Assembly: GCA_047972425.1 (NCBI GenBank) | Contig: JBKEAR010000019.1 | Location: 4,558 to 68,557, forward strand | Length of the DNA stretch: 64,000 nucleotides | Source of the DNA: JBKEAR01 sp047972425 | GTDB taxonomy: Bacteria > Pseudomonadota > Alphaproteobacteria > JBKEAR01 | Reading direction: 5' to 3' | In this document: in pieces, positions 63,714 to 64,000 of the stretch | Layout: each line of letters begins with the position of its first letter | How positions within the stretch are numbered: the stretch's first letter is position 1 | The notes under the pieces: model-generated | Told to the model about the DNA's origin: nothing | The model's input: only the letters and a program-made list of their open reading frames with translations | Database searches by the model: none | Translations under genes and position numbers: made by a program

Positions 63714-64000
63714 ATGAAAAGACCTTACACAATCACTCCAAAACCCTCTTTAGCCCCCTTTGAGATTACCAAGATGTTTAAAGCATCTTATAAAGCCTAT
63801 GTTAGTGGGTGTGTGTTGAATAGACTTATCACCATAAACATAGAGAATATGGGCTATAACAAAAGCCCTCAAAGTTTCCTTAATACTTTCTTAGACCATT
63901 ATAGAAAGTTTGCTTTAAAGGAAGGCTTTACACCTGCTTATGTGTGGGTGTTAGAAAATAACAACCATACCCACGCCCATATACTGTTACACTTCCCACC
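63714..64000 (+). CDS. HUH-type replication initiator/relaxase-like protein (N-terminal part)
   Basis: The ATG at 63714 follows GGAGG by four bases and opens a frame of 95 codons that runs off the window. The segment LNRLITINIENMG fits a first beta-strand motif of rolling-circle initiators. NNNHTHAHILLHFP is a HUH motif (HAHILL, two His separated by a small residue then hydrophobics) that coordinates the catalytic metal. The nicking Tyr would lie beyond the window. It is likely the Rep of the integrative element or a phage-like/satellite replication protein. Confidence 0.7.
   Translation, partial: MKRPYTITPKPSLAPFEITKMFKASYKAYVSGCVLNRLITINIENMGYNKSPQSFLNTFLDHYRKFALKEGFTPAYVWVLENNNHTHAHILLHFP

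Larger units (their letters stand above)
59338..64000. mobile_element. Left part of an integrative element in tRNA-Arg
   Basis: From the tRNA fragment onward the content is integrase, an unknown exported protein, HTH proteins, an origin-like repeat region and a HUH-type Rep start. The right end is outside the window. Coding density is lower and base composition is more AT-rich than the preceding genes. It could be an integrative plasmid-like element or a satellite. Confidence 0.75.

Overview
The window reads as a chromosomal segment of an AT-rich alphaproteobacterium, order undetermined. The pointers are a YlxR-L7Ae fusion between nusA and infB, an Hsp20 gene followed by a DUF1150 gene, RpoB and RpoC proteins of about 1390 residues each, and an apparent RpoH-type heat-shock promoter. 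Several gene orders are unusual. rpsO is not followed by pnp, which lies 40 kb away beside rsfS-rlmH. rpoB is not preceded by rplJL.

Layout. (1) 1-5.6 kb: the translation operon nusA(partial)-rnpM/ylxR-infB-rbfA-truB-rpsO. (2) 6-16.5 kb: a complete glucuronide/glucuronate locus. It has a TRAP transporter (dctQM on the minus strand, dctP on the plus strand), uxaC, a cytosolic GH2 beta-glucuronidase with the N-x-K uronate motif, uxuA, uxuB, kdgK and kdgA, all read from one divergent control region. (3) 16.4-20 kb: a GST, an AcuI-like reductase, a nitroreductase and an exported SAM hydroxide adenosyltransferase-like protein. (4) 20.3-28.8 kb: rpoBC, with a predicted promoter whose spacer holds a nine-base homopolymer. 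(5) 29-39.5 kb: an accessory zone with a nonsense-broken SDR, an NAD-binding protein, aat, hsp20-DUF1150, upp, two secreted esterases, a frameshifted ankyrin gene and a DUF4424/YARHG protein. (6) 39.6-43.6 kb: a proVWX operon collapsed by in-frame deletions, then a MotA/MotB-like pair. (7) 43.7-51.6 kb: two micro-proteins, rsfS, rlmH, pnp, a nitronate monooxygenase-like flavoprotein, an MFS permease, ogt and rpmI-rplT. (8) 51.6-59.3 kb: an AraC-controlled sugar ABC locus with two paralogous binding proteins, two permeases and a GH2 beta-galactosidase-like enzyme. (9) From 59.34 kb to the window end: the left part of an integrative element in a tRNA-Arg gene, with a tyrosine integrase, an unknown exported protein, HTH proteins, an origin-like repeat region and the start of a HUH-type Rep.

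The carbohydrate genes form a coherent picture. Glucuronides could enter through TRAP, be split in the cytosol and be degraded to pyruvate and glyceraldehyde-3-phosphate. A second oligosaccharide system and secreted tannase- and esterase-like enzymes suggest life on plant, algal or host-derived glycoconjugates.

The intergenic DNA is itself notable. Long gaps are mosaics of short hairpins, most with exactly three-base loops, some recurring exactly. One block of about 155 bp sits in opposite orientation relative to a shared neighbouring block at two loci 30 kb apart. I see no CRISPR array, rRNA operon or complete tRNA gene. The strongest candidates for follow-up are the modular hairpin elements, the homopolymer in the rpoB promoter, the frame-preserving collapse of proVWX and the tRNA-Arg element with its origin-like repeats.
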